From NCBI GenBank assembly GCA_965249595.1, contig OZ252242.1, positions 1,240,001 to 1,304,000 on the forward strand: a DNA stretch of 64,000 nucleotides, written 5' to 3'. How positions within the stretch are numbered: position 1 is the first letter of the stretch; each line of letters opens with the position of its first letter. The position numbers were made by a program, and so were the translations under genes. Shown piece by piece: positions 8,233-16,934 of the stretch. Origin of the DNA: VXNJ01 sp965249595. GTDB lineage: Bacteria > Chloroflexota > UBA11872 > VXNJ01. Below the pieces are notes generated by a model. That model was not told the origin of the DNA, searched no databases, and worked only from the letters and a program-made list of their open reading frames with translations.

Positions 8233-9681
8233 ATCGCCGATTCGATAGTGATCTTCGGCGCCACCGGTGACCTGGCGCGACGCAAAATCATCCCTTCGCT
8301 GCTGGAGGGATGGCGCTGCCGGCGAATACCCCGGGACCTGCGAATCCTGGCGGTCGCCCATACCGAAATCACGCGGGCTCAATTGTTGCGGCGGTTGGTC
8401 CCCGATGACGTCGACGCAAATCTCTGGTCCAAATTTGCCGAGCGGATCGAGTACTTTCAACTCGATTTTGCCGACTCGCCGGCTTACACCGAGTTGGGCA
8501 CGGCGATCGCTGACGCCAGCCAGGGTTCGGCGCGACTTTACTACCTGGCCTGCGCGCCGCAGTTCTTCGCCTCTATCGCCGCCAACTTGGGCGCGATTGA
8601 AAAAAGATTTGACGGCGGTCAGGTACATCTGGTGGTGGAGAAGCCGTTCGGGAGGGATCTGGCCACCGCCCAGGAGCTAAATGAAATATTGCACGCCGGA
8701 TTCCAGGAATGCCAGATCCTGCGAATCGATCATTACCTAGGTAAAGACACGGTCCAGAACATCCTGGTCCTGCGATTCGCCAACGGGATATTCGAGCCGC
8801 TGTGGAACAACAATTTCGTCCGCCAGGTCCAGATCACGGTGGCCGAAGACGACGGCATCGGCAGCCGTGGCGGCTATTACGATTCGGCCGGCGTTATGCG
8901 CGACATGTTCCAAAACCACATTCTTCAACTTCTCTCGCTCATCGCCATGGAGCCGCCCGCGACCCTGGAGGCCGAGGCCCTGCGCAACGAGAAGGTGAAA
9001 GTCCTGCGGGCGATTCGCCCAATCCGCGGAGACGCCGTATTTGAAGAGTCGGTGCGAGGCCAGTACGAGGGGTACCGCGACGCCCCCCGGGTGGCGCTGG
9101 ATTCCAATACCGCGACATTCGCGGCGGTGCGGCTGCAAATCGACAACTGGCGTTGGAAAGGGGTCCCATTCTTTCTACGCTCAGGCAAGGCGATGGGCGC
9201 TCGAACGACTGAAATCGTGGTGGAGTTCAATTCCCCGCCGCACGTGATGTTCGGAACTGATGGAGAGGACCCGGAATTGTGCCCAAACGCCCTGACCCTG
9301 CGCCTGCAGCCGGCCGAAGGAATCGACCTTAGTTTCGAGACCCGGCTTCCCGGGAGCATGAACGTAGCCACCGTGAAGATGAATTTTGATTACGCTGAAA
9401 ATTCGGCCGGAGAACAGATACCCGACGCCTACGAGCGACTGGTGGTTGACGCCTTGGCCGGTGACTCGACCCTCTTTATCCGTTCCGACGAAATTGAACT
9501 GGCCTGGCGAATCATCGACCCGTTGGTCCAGGGATGGTCGCAGGTTGGGTCCTATCGCCTCGGCTCCTATCCATCCGGCAGTTGGGGCCCTGCCCAGGCC
9601 GACCAATTCATCGAGCGTTGCGGTTACCGCTGGCTGCGGCCAGGAAACGACGTCGGCAACACGCCGCTACGGCTTAATTGA
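8233..9681 (+). CDS. zwf: Glucose-6-phosphate 1-dehydrogenase
   Basis: First step of the oxidative pentose phosphate pathway. The coenzyme motif IFGATGDLARRK is at the extreme N-terminus, the catalytic signature RIDHYLGK lies near residue 170, and PFFLRSGKAM and WGPAQAD follow further on. The first standard start is GTG at 8248, directly on the first beta strand, and has no ribosome site. A GGGAG at 8220-8224 is 8 nt before an in-frame ATC at 8233, which would give MADSIVIFGATGDL, the normal N-terminus. I annotate from 8233 but the start codon is in doubt. It sits between gnd and a PHP phosphoesterase; no 6-phosphogluconolactonase gene is visible. Confidence 0.93.
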   Translation: MADSIVIFGATGDLARRKIIPSLLEGWRCRRIPRDLRILAVAHTEITRAQLLRRLVPDDVDANLWSKFAERIEYFQLDFADSPAYTELGTAIADASQGSARLYYLACAPQFFASIAANLGAIEKRFDGGQVHLVVEKPFGRDLATAQELNEILHAGFQECQILRIDHYLGKDTVQNILVLRFANGIFEPLWNNNFVRQVQITVAEDDGIGSRGGYYDSAGVMRDMFQNHILQLLSLIAMEPPATLEAEALRNEKVKVLRAIRPIRGDAVFEESVRGQYEGYRDAPRVALDSNTATFAAVRLQIDNWRWKGVPFFLRSGKAMGARTTEIVVEFNSPPHVMFGTDGEDPELCPNALTLRLQPAEGIDLSFETRLPGSMNVATVKMNFDYAENSAGEQIPDAYERLVVDALAGDSTLFIRSDEIELAWRIIDPLVQGWSQVGSYRLGSYPSGSWGPAQADQFIERCGYRWLRPGNDVGNTPLRLN

Positions 9682-9683
9682 AG

Positions 9684-10568
9684 ATGCCAACGGTAGATCT
9701 TCACGCCCATACCAACGCGTCCGATGGCGAACATCCACCGCAGGAATTAATTGCGCTGGCCGCCGCCGCCGGCATCGACACTATTGCGGTCACCGACCAT
9801 GACACCATGGCCGGTGTGAGCGAGGCTTTGGCCGAAGGTCGGCGGATGGGCATCAACGTGGTGCCCGGCATAGAGTTGTCGAGTGATTGGACGGCGTCGG
9901 ACGGAAGCGATCAGACGGTCCATCTGCTCGGATACTTCTGCGACCCGGCCAGCGCGGCGATCACCGAGCTGGCGGCCCGCAAAGAGCGATCGCGAACCCG
10001 TCGGGCGATGGCGATGGTCGAACGGCTGGGCGAATTGGGCATTGACATAACGTTCGAGCGCGTAAAGGAAATCGCCGGAGCAGCGCAAATTGGTCGTCCG
10101 CACATTGCCCGCGCCATCATCGAAAAGGGTTACGAAACCAATTGGCAGCTTGTATTTGAACGCTGGCTCGGCAACGATGCGCCGGCCTATCAGCCGGCCG
10201 GCAAATTCGACGTCCACGATGCCATCGGATTGGTCAAGGCAGCCGGCGGATTGGCGGTCGTGGCCCACCCGTATTACGACTTTCACAACCGGAAATTGGA
10301 CTTGGCAACATTGCTGCCGGCCGCGGTTGCCGCGGGGCTGACTGGCCTGGAGGTCTACTACGGCGACTTTCCAGATTGTGACCGTGATTGGGCACTACGC
10401 TATGCCGACCGCTTTGATCTCATTCCGACCGGCGGTAGTGATTACCACGGCCCGTTCAACGGGTCCAACGCCCTGGGTGTCTCACTATGTCCCTTCGAAA
10501 ATTTCGGCGCTTTGCAGACGGCGGCCGAACTCAAGACACCGGCAGCGATGACCTTCCAATCGCGATAA
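9684..10568 (+). CDS. PHP-domain phosphoesterase, TrpH/RNase AM-like
   Basis: 295-residue PHP protein. The first metal-binding motif DLHAHTNASDGEHPP is at the N-terminus, with VTDHDTM near residue 38, a glutamate in GIELSSD, a histidine in VAHPYYDF and the final GGSDYHG motif. This is the complete trinuclear-metal set of the YciV/TrpH group, which hydrolyses 3',5'-nucleoside bisphosphates and trims RNA 5' ends. The ATG at 9684 is preceded by an alternative in-frame TTG at 9678 that overlaps the zwf stop. Its place inside a sugar-phosphate operon could also mean a sugar-phosphate phosphatase role; that is inference. Confidence 0.85.
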   Translation: MPTVDLHAHTNASDGEHPPQELIALAAAAGIDTIAVTDHDTMAGVSEALAEGRRMGINVVPGIELSSDWTASDGSDQTVHLLGYFCDPASAAITELAARKERSRTRRAMAMVERLGELGIDITFERVKEIAGAAQIGRPHIARAIIEKGYETNWQLVFERWLGNDAPAYQPAGKFDVHDAIGLVKAAGGLAVVAHPYYDFHNRKLDLATLLPAAVAAGLTGLEVYYGDFPDCDRDWALRYADRFDLIPTGGSDYHGPFNGSNALGVSLCPFENFGALQTAAELKTPAAMTFQSR

Positions 10569-10598
10569 TTCCGCGGGATTCAATTACCACAGGCCAAG

Positions 10599-11510
10599 AT
10601 GAAAAGACCCACTCTCAACGATTTGGATTTAAGCGTTGGCAAGCGCGTGCGGCTGGGCCGAATGCTCAACGAATTTGGGCCCGGCGGGTCGACGCTATTG
10701 GTGTTGCCGGTCGATCAGGGCATGGAACACGGACCGCGTGATTTCTTCACAAATCCAGCAAGCCTGCACCCAAATTACGTTTTTTCACTGGCCGCGGACA
10801 ATGGCTATTCAGCGATCGCGGTCCAATATGGTCTGGCCAACCGCTACATCGGGCGTTATGCCGGCCGCGTGCCCCTGATCCTGAAAATCAACGGCAAAAG
10901 CGAAATTCCGCCGGCCGGGGCACCGCGCTCGCCGCTGACCTCCCGTGTTGAGGACGCCGTGAGAATCGGGGCCGATGCAATCGGATACACCCTCTATTTC
11001 GGTTCGGCACAGCAAGAACAGGATTTTGAGAACTTCTCCCAGGTTCGCCTGGAAGCAGAACGAGTGGGATTGCCGGTGGTTGTATGGGCGTACCCGCGTG
11101 GCGAATACATCGAGGCCAAGGGCGGCCGCGACAGCATTTACGCGATTGACTATGCGGCTAGGGTTTCGACCGAGCTTGGAGCGGACGTGATCAAGGTCAA
11201 CTACCCGCTCCAAAACGCCGACGGGTCGGTCGGTCCGGTCCCTGGCGGCCCCAAGCCGTACGACACGATGGTCTGGCCGGATCTGCAGTCGGCATTGGAA
11301 CAAATCCTCTCCTCGACGGCCGATACGCTGGTGATCATGTCCGGCGGTTCACGGGTTGACGATGAGACCCTGTTGGACCGGGTTGACACCTCCCTGCAGG
11401 CCGGTGCCAGCGGATTTATCTACGGGCGCAACATTTGGCAGCGCGAGCGCTCGGACTCTGAAGCGATCATCGCGAAGATCAAGGCGCGCATGCGAGCCCA
11501 CGCGCTCTAA
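10599..11510 (+). CDS. Class I fructose-bisphosphate aldolase, DhnA/FbaB type
   Basis: Cleaves fructose 1,6-bisphosphate through a Schiff base. 303 residues. The (beta/alpha)8 barrel shows LPVDQGMEHGP near residue 40, the Schiff-base lysine in DVIKVNYP near residue 200, and the phosphate-binding end IMSGGSRVDD...GASGFIYGRN. This is the DhnA family found in archaea and many bacteria, unrelated in detail to the metal-dependent class II enzyme. It closes the carbon block, giving glycolytic and pentose-phosphate steps in one transcription unit. Some DhnA relatives work in aromatic biosynthesis or autoinducer breakdown, but the neighbours support aldolase. Confidence 0.9.
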   Translation: MKRPTLNDLDLSVGKRVRLGRMLNEFGPGGSTLLVLPVDQGMEHGPRDFFTNPASLHPNYVFSLAADNGYSAIAVQYGLANRYIGRYAGRVPLILKINGKSEIPPAGAPRSPLTSRVEDAVRIGADAIGYTLYFGSAQQEQDFENFSQVRLEAERVGLPVVVWAYPRGEYIEAKGGRDSIYAIDYAARVSTELGADVIKVNYPLQNADGSVGPVPGGPKPYDTMVWPDLQSALEQILSSTADTLVIMSGGSRVDDETLLDRVDTSLQAGASGFIYGRNIWQRERSDSEAIIAKIKARMRAHAL

Positions 11511-11521
11511 GGCCAGCGCCA

Positions 11522-12049
11522 GTGGCCCAACCAAATCGGTCGGCCTCGACAGCCCAGCATCGCCACCTGGCGCGGGGTGCCGATCCGCTGACATGTCGGT
11601 TGGTGGTTGTCTCCGATAGCCGGAGCGAAAGGACCGACGAGTCGGGCAAATTGGCGGCGCGATTGGTCCGGGAGCATGGCCACCACTGCCAAGACCCGCT
11701 GCTCGTTAGCAACGACCGTGCCGATATTGCGGCGGCGCTGGATGATTTTCTCGGCGGCAATGATGATTGTCTGGTGCTGTTGGGTGGAACCGGGCTGAGC
11801 AGCCGTGACGGCACGGTTGAGGTCGTAGAACCGCGTCTGGAGAAGACCCTGCCGGGTTATGGCGAAGCCTTTCGTCGATTGAGCTGGGACGAGATCGGGA
11901 CCGCGGCGATCCTCTCGAGAGCCCTGGCCGGATCGATTGCCGACCGCTTAATTGCCGTCACCCCGGGTTCACCCAACGCAGTGGCCACGGCGCTGGGCGG
12001 GGTGCTGCTACCCGAGCTCGCGCACCTTTTGCGTGAGGTCCGCCGTTAG
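11522..12049 (+). CDS. MoaB/Mog-domain protein (molybdopterin adenylyltransferase-like)
   Basis: 175 residues from a GTG at 11522. After an atypical 25-residue N-terminal tail it shows RLVVVSDSRSERTDESG, the MoaB/Mog start, then LLGGTGLSSRDGT, the conserved GGTGxxxRD substrate motif, then LPGYGEAFR and VTPGSPNAV. The family adenylylates molybdopterin before molybdate insertion. No other molybdenum cofactor genes are in the window. The tail may be non-coding; a start nearer 11590 is possible. Its last 4 nt overlap the convergent def gene. Confidence 0.85.
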   Translation: MAQPNRSASTAQHRHLARGADPLTCRLVVVSDSRSERTDESGKLAARLVREHGHHCQDPLLVSNDRADIAAALDDFLGGNDDCLVLLGGTGLSSRDGTVEVVEPRLEKTLPGYGEAFRRLSWDEIGTAAILSRALAGSIADRLIAVTPGSPNAVATALGGVLLPELAHLLREVRR

Positions 12050-12564
12050 CTGACTTCGCTCATCCGGCGGGTCACCTGATCATCGGCTTCAAGTTCCCAG
12101 AGGGAGTCGACCAGGTCGGTGAAAAGGATTCCGTGAAGATGGTCAATCTCGTGTTGGAGAGCCTGCGCCAATAGGCCATCCGCTTCAATCAGCTGCTGCT
12201 GGCCGTCTAATGTCGTGGCTCTGACGCGAGCCCGCCGGGCCCGCCGCGGATAGGCGATATAGCCGGGCAGGGACAGACATCCTTCGCGCATCGGCTCAAA
12301 TTCGGCCAGATGTTCAATGATCGGGTCGCAGAGGACATAGAGCACCATATCCTCGCTGTCGGGCGATCCGGGGTCGGGCACCTCAATGACAGTCATAGCG
12401 ACGTCTTCGGCAAGCTGTGGGGCGGCCAGCCCGACGCCATCGTGGGACCGCATGGTTTCGACCATGTCGACTGCCAATTCGGCCAGGTCCCGCTCGTAGG
12501 AACCGGTTGGGCGGGCCGGCTTTCGAAGGGCGGGATCGCCGATCGGGACAATTCGTCTCTGCAT
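12046..12564 (-). CDS. def: Peptide deformylase
   Basis: Removes the N-formyl group from nascent proteins. 172 residues, the normal length. All three family motifs are intact: GVGLAAPQ near residue 44, EGCLS near residue 94 with the metal-binding cysteine, and QHEIDHL near residue 136 with the HExxH-type ligands. It is a single gene on the minus strand, convergent with moaB-like and divergent from the M16 peptidase. No fmt gene is adjacent. Confidence 0.95.
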   Translation of the reverse strand: MQRRIVPIGDPALRKPARPTGSYERDLAELAVDMVETMRSHDGVGLAAPQLAEDVAMTVIEVPDPGSPDSEDMVLYVLCDPIIEHLAEFEPMREGCLSLPGYIAYPRRARRARVRATTLDGQQQLIEADGLLAQALQHEIDHLHGILFTDLVDSLWELEADDQVTRRMSEVS

Positions 12565-12655
12565 GTTGGCAGCTTAACTGATCGCGCCGAAACGGATAAT
12601 TGCGCCGCCGACTAACTGCGTTGGCGAGCCACGTTAATTTCCCAGATAAACCGTC

Positions 12656-13957
12656 ATGTTAGACATATCCGCCAATCCGATCGACGCTGCCCAGACCACC
12701 ACGCTGGACAACGGACTGCGCGTGGTCTCGGCGACGATGGCCAATACCCAGGCCGTCTCCTACGCGGTAATGCTCAATGCCGGTTCCCGCTTCGAGGCAC
12801 CGGCGCAGGCCGGCATCTCGCATTTCATCGAGCATCTGGTTTTTAAAGGGACGCGCCGTTGGCCCAACACTCGCGAGATTTCAGAGCAGATCGAAGGTGT
12901 CGGCGGGATGCTCAATGCATCCACCGGCAAGGAACTGGTCACCTATTGGTGCAAGGTCCCCGCCCCCCGTTTCGATCTCGGGGCGTCGGTCATCTCTTCG
13001 CTCGTCACCGAGCATCTGATTCCACCTGACGATGTCGACCGCGAGCGTCAGGTGATCTTAGAAGAGCTCGACATGTATTACGATGATCCGCAATCGATGA
13101 CCGAGTTGCTCTCTGAGCGGATTACCTATCCCGGCCACCCACTGGGTCGCGACATTGCCGGAACCCCGGAAACGCTGGCGTCGATTAAGCGCCAGGATCT
13201 GCTCAATTTCATTGGCCAACGCTACGAGCCGAGCGCCACCGTTGTGGCCGTGGCCGGCCGCCCCACGCATTCAGAAGCGGTAGCGATTGCCGAACGCGAA
13301 TTTGGCAATTGGCGACCGGGAGCGGCGCCCGCCCAACGCGAATACACCGACGGGCGCCCCAGCGGTCAGGCCCTGGTGGTGGAAGATAGAGCCACTGAAC
13401 AAGCGAACCTGCTGTTGACGATGCCGGCTCTGGCCCAGGATGACCCCGACCGTTACGCGTTGAGCCTGCTCAACACCGCCCTGGGGCGCGGGATGAGTTC
13501 ACGTCTCTTCCAACGAATTCGCGAGCAAATGGGTTTGGCCTACTCGGTCTTTGCCCACTGGCACCCGGCATCGGACCAGGGACACTTCTCGGTCTATGCC
13601 GGCGTGAGTCCGGAGAAGGCGGTTGACGCATTGACGGCCATCGCCAGCGAATTGGCGCGCGCACGCGAAGGGCTGACCGACGACGAACTGGAGCGGGCCC
13701 GCGAATTTTCTCGCGGCCGACTGATTTTGGGTACCGAAGACACCCGCGGTGTGCTCGGCTGGATCGGCCGTCAGACTTGCATCAAAGGCGAGATTACGCC
13801 CTTGTCGGAAGCCATCACCAGCATAGATGCGGTTACCCCTGATGACATCGAGCGCGTTGCCAATCGGATATTGGACGCGCGAAATTACCGACTGGCGGTG
13901 CTGGGTCCATTTAAGGACCAGGGCGGCTTTGAGGCGGTCTTGGCCGCGGCCAACTAA
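12656..13957 (+). CDS. M16 family zinc peptidase (insulinase/PqqL-like)
   Basis: 433 residues, the normal size for one-piece M16B proteases. The inverted zinc motif HFIEHLVFKG (HxxEH) lies near residue 56. The distal glutamate lies in TGKELVTYWCKV about 75 residues later, and the second domain contains GMSSRLFQRIREQMGLAYSV. No signal peptide is seen, so it is probably cytosolic like the processing-peptidase-type homologues near bacterial pnp/dut genes. It starts at ATG 12656 in the region divergent from def. The nagA remnant begins 19 nt after its stop. Confidence 0.92.
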   Translation: MLDISANPIDAAQTTTLDNGLRVVSATMANTQAVSYAVMLNAGSRFEAPAQAGISHFIEHLVFKGTRRWPNTREISEQIEGVGGMLNASTGKELVTYWCKVPAPRFDLGASVISSLVTEHLIPPDDVDRERQVILEELDMYYDDPQSMTELLSERITYPGHPLGRDIAGTPETLASIKRQDLLNFIGQRYEPSATVVAVAGRPTHSEAVAIAEREFGNWRPGAAPAQREYTDGRPSGQALVVEDRATEQANLLLTMPALAQDDPDRYALSLLNTALGRGMSSRLFQRIREQMGLAYSVFAHWHPASDQGHFSVYAGVSPEKAVDALTAIASELARAREGLTDDELERAREFSRGRLILGTEDTRGVLGWIGRQTCIKGEITPLSEAITSIDAVTPDDIERVANRILDARNYRLAVLGPFKDQGGFEAVLAAAN

Positions 13958-13975
13958 TCGACTGACGGCAAGTCC

Positions 13976-15150
13976 GTGGGCACCCTGCTCTGCGTCGGCC
14001 GGGTGGTATTGCCGGACCGCACCGTGGCGCCCGGGCACATCCTCATCGAACGCGGCGCCATCGCCTCGGTCGGGGCCGATTGGCCCAAATCCTCCAGTGT
14101 CCAAAGCCTCAACTTGCCCGATTTAACACTGGCCCCGGCCTGATCGACACCCATATTCACGGGTGGGCGGGAAACGATGCAATGGGAGGCGCACGGTCCC
14201 TGACCGGGATGTCTCAGCAGCTGGCGGCGCAAGCGGTTACGTCATTTATGCCGACCCTGGTTGCGGCTCCACCGGCGGATCTGGTCAGCGCCGTGCGGTC
14301 CGCCGGTGGAGCCTCCTTGCCTGGCGCTCGAATGATCGGCTTACGGCTGGAAGGACCCTATTTGGACCGGCGCGCGCCGGGCATGTTTGGCGACGACGAA
14401 TTTCGCCCATTTGATGTTGAGGAAATCACCCGTTTGCAGGACGTCGCCGATGGTCTCATTCGGGTAGTGGACGTAGATGTTGCGGCGGTAGATGCGGGAG
14501 CAGTCGAGGTCCTCGCCAGCTTGGGGTCGATTGGATCGCTCGCCCATTCCCTGGGAACTTACGAGGATGGCCTCCGGGTGGTGGCCAGAGGGATCGGGCG
14601 GTGCACCCATTTGTTTAACGCCATGGGGAAATTCAGCCAACGCCAGCCGGGATTGATCGGGGCGATGCTGGACTCCGGCGTCCACTGCGAATTGATCGCC
14701 GACGGGGTGCACGTGCATCCGGCGATAGCCAGGCTGGCCTTCGCCCGAATCGGCGTCCGGCGACTGGTATTGATTTCCGATGCCACGCCGGTGGCCGGCT
14801 GCGGCGACGGCCAACATCAATGGGGCGGTCGCGAAATTATTGTTGGGGCCGGTCGCGCTCAGACGGCTGACGGTCGCATCGCCGGATCAGTTAGCCCGCT
14901 GCTGGCCGATCTGCGCTGGGCGGTCGGCGAACTCGGAGTCGCGTTACACGATGGTTTTGCAATGGCCACCGCCACCGCGCTTGATTCAATTGGCATGGGT
15001 GCGGGACCGACGTCGGGCGGACTTACCGTCGGCGGCCCGGCCGATTGCATTTTGTTAACGGACGATCTTGCCGCCAGGGCCACGCTGGTGGACGGGAGAA
15101 CAGTATGGCGGGATCCACCTTTAGCCTCAGTTGACTTGCCGGCAAATTAG
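13976..15150 (+). pseudogene. nagA: N-acetylglucosamine-6-phosphate deacetylase, broken by a single-base frameshift
   Basis: Deacetylates GlcNAc-6-phosphate. A frame starting at GTG 13976 encodes the N-terminal beta domain and reaches NLPDLTLAP, then hits TGA at 14141. The rest of the protein continues one frame over as PGLIDTHIHGWAGND and runs intact to 15150. It includes the metal HxH, RLEGPYLD, CTHLFNAM, HVHP and the catalytic aspartate in ISDATPVAG. One base missing from the C run at 14133-14136 explains everything. Only the first 55 codons are out of frame, and the remaining 1 kb shows no decay, so either a sequencing/assembly error or a very recent mutation is likely. Confidence 0.88.
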
Positions 15151-15153
15151 TCT

Positions 15154-15174
15154 GCCGGCGCCGCTATCGCCGGC
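15154..15174 (+). terminator. Hairpin after nagA
   Basis: Perfect 7-bp stem GCCGGCG / CGCCGGC (15154-15160 with 15168-15174), 7-nt loop, followed by a short TTT. It lies 4 nt after the nagA stop and before the convergent glpK end. The weak T run makes factor-independent termination possible, not certain. Confidence 0.4.
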
Positions 15175-15355
15175 TTTCGACTGTGGGACGGGAAAATTTT
15201 GGCAATTGCCGCACGGTATTGATCTCCGAACTCGGGGACCGACCAAGTCGCGCCGCTAAACCCCAACCGGGATCGCAGCGATCTTGCGGCAAATTGTCCG
15301 CATCAATCCAATTGCGTGGCGGCGGCAAAGGATCCCGATCGGTGCTCCAATTTGG

Positions 15356-16831
15356 TCAAACCCAGTTGCTGGCGCGGGCCACGCCCTCTTTCCAACGTGC
15401 CCGCAGTGCGGCAATCGGTTGGGCCGAATTTGGCTCGAACCTTGCTTCGTCGCCCACCAAACGTCCAATCTGATCAAGCGAAGGCCACCAGCCCAAAGTA
15501 AGGCCCGCCAGCAGGGCCGAACCCAGGGCGGTGGTCTCGATCACCGCCGGCCTCACCACCGGCAGCTGGGCGATGTCAGATTGAATCTGCATGAGCAAAT
15601 TGTTGGCCGCCGCCCCGCCATCGACGCGCATTTGCGCAACTGGTGACCCGCTGTCGGAGCTCATTGCATCCAGCACGTCGCACACCTGTAGGGCAATCGA
15701 CTCGAGTCCGGCCCGCACGATGTGGGCGGCCGAAGTTCCGCGCGTCATTCCAAATATCGCGGCCCGGGCCCGGGGATCCCAGTGCGGTGCGCCCAGTCCG
15801 GTAAACGCGGGCACCAATACCGTTCCGCCACTATCGCCAACGCTGCCGGCCAGCTGTTCGGATTCGGCGGCGCTGGCAATCAGGCCCAGTTCGTCGCGCA
15901 GCCACTGGATCACCGCCCCGCCCATGAATACCGATCCCTCCAGGGCATAACTGGTCTTGTCACCGATCTGCCAGGCCAGCGTTGTCAGCAGGCGGTTTTT
16001 GGAGGCCACCGGTCGATCGCCGGTGTTGAGCAGAACGAAACAGCCGGTCCCGTAGGTCGTCTTGGCCTGGCCGGGCCCAAAGCAGGATTGCCCGAACAGG
16101 GCGGCATGCTGATCGCCGACAATGCCGGCGATGGGCACCCCGGGCGCTAGGGCCGGCTCCTGCGACGGTGTGCTCCAGCCGCTGGAGGGCACGATCATGG
16201 GGAGGATTGATGGCGGAATGTCCAGTAGCGCCAAGAGGTCATCGTCCCAGCCTGGCGGGTCTATTCGAGCCAGCATGGTCCTTGAGGCATTGGTGGCGTC
16301 GATGACATGCTGGCGACCGCCGGTGAGTCGCCAGATAAGCCATGAATCCACCGTACCGAAGCAGAGTTTGCCGGCCTTGGCGCGCCTGACAAGGTCGGGA
16401 TCAGAATCGAACAGCCAGCGCAATTTGGTACCCGAAAAATAGGGATCGATTACCAACCCGCAGCGTTGGCGAACCAATTCACCGGCGCCAGCGCGTTCCA
16501 ATTGCCGACAAAGATCCGCGGTGCGACGGTCCTGCCAAACAATGGCCGGCGCCAAGGGATCTCCGCTGGCGCGGTCCCAGACGATGGTCGTTTCACGTTG
16601 ATTGGCAATGGAAATTCCGGCCGGCGCCGATCCGCAGGCGGTGATGACCTCTGATCCGGCGCTAACGACCGAGCGATAAATATCATTGGGATCCTGCTCA
16701 ACCCAGCCGTCGGCGGGAAACGTGGATCGAAGTGGCCGGTGGGCACGCTGCCGCACTTGTCCCATCCGATCTATCGCTAAAACCGTGGTGCCCGATGTCC
16801 CCTGGTCGATGGCCAGAAGATAATTGGTCAA
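15356..16831 (-). CDS. glpK: Glycerol kinase
   Basis: Phosphorylates glycerol to sn-glycerol 3-phosphate. FGGY-fold kinase. The N-terminus is YLLAIDQGTSGTT, with substrate-binding GWVEQDP and NQRETT...WQDRR, central TNASRTML, GDQHAALFGQ, and the C-terminal FMGGAVIQWLRDELG and RVDGGAAANN blocks. The start is taken as TTG 16831, just before the first beta strand. The frame stays open to 16951, but that extension is not family-like and would overlap the divergent gene. No glpF or glpD is adjacent, so glycerol uptake must be encoded elsewhere or be passive. Confidence 0.93.
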   Translation of the reverse strand: MTNYLLAIDQGTSGTTVLAIDRMGQVRQRAHRPLRSTFPADGWVEQDPNDIYRSVVSAGSEVITACGSAPAGISIANQRETTIVWDRASGDPLAPAIVWQDRRTADLCRQLERAGAGELVRQRCGLVIDPYFSGTKLRWLFDSDPDLVRRAKAGKLCFGTVDSWLIWRLTGGRQHVIDATNASRTMLARIDPPGWDDDLLALLDIPPSILPMIVPSSGWSTPSQEPALAPGVPIAGIVGDQHAALFGQSCFGPGQAKTTYGTGCFVLLNTGDRPVASKNRLLTTLAWQIGDKTSYALEGSVFMGGAVIQWLRDELGLIASAAESEQLAGSVGDSGGTVLVPAFTGLGAPHWDPRARAAIFGMTRGTSAAHIVRAGLESIALQVCDVLDAMSSDSGSPVAQMRVDGGAAANNLLMQIQSDIAQLPVVRPAVIETTALGSALLAGLTLGWWPSLDQIGRLVGDEARFEPNSAQPIAALRARWKEGVARASNWV

Positions 16832-16934
16832 GTTAGTCCCCGGTTCATTGGCGTTGAGGCTGATAGCGGGCAATTTTGACGACTTTGATTTGCTAGACCG
16901 CGTTCCATTGCCTATTTTTTGCGCACCGCTTGTC

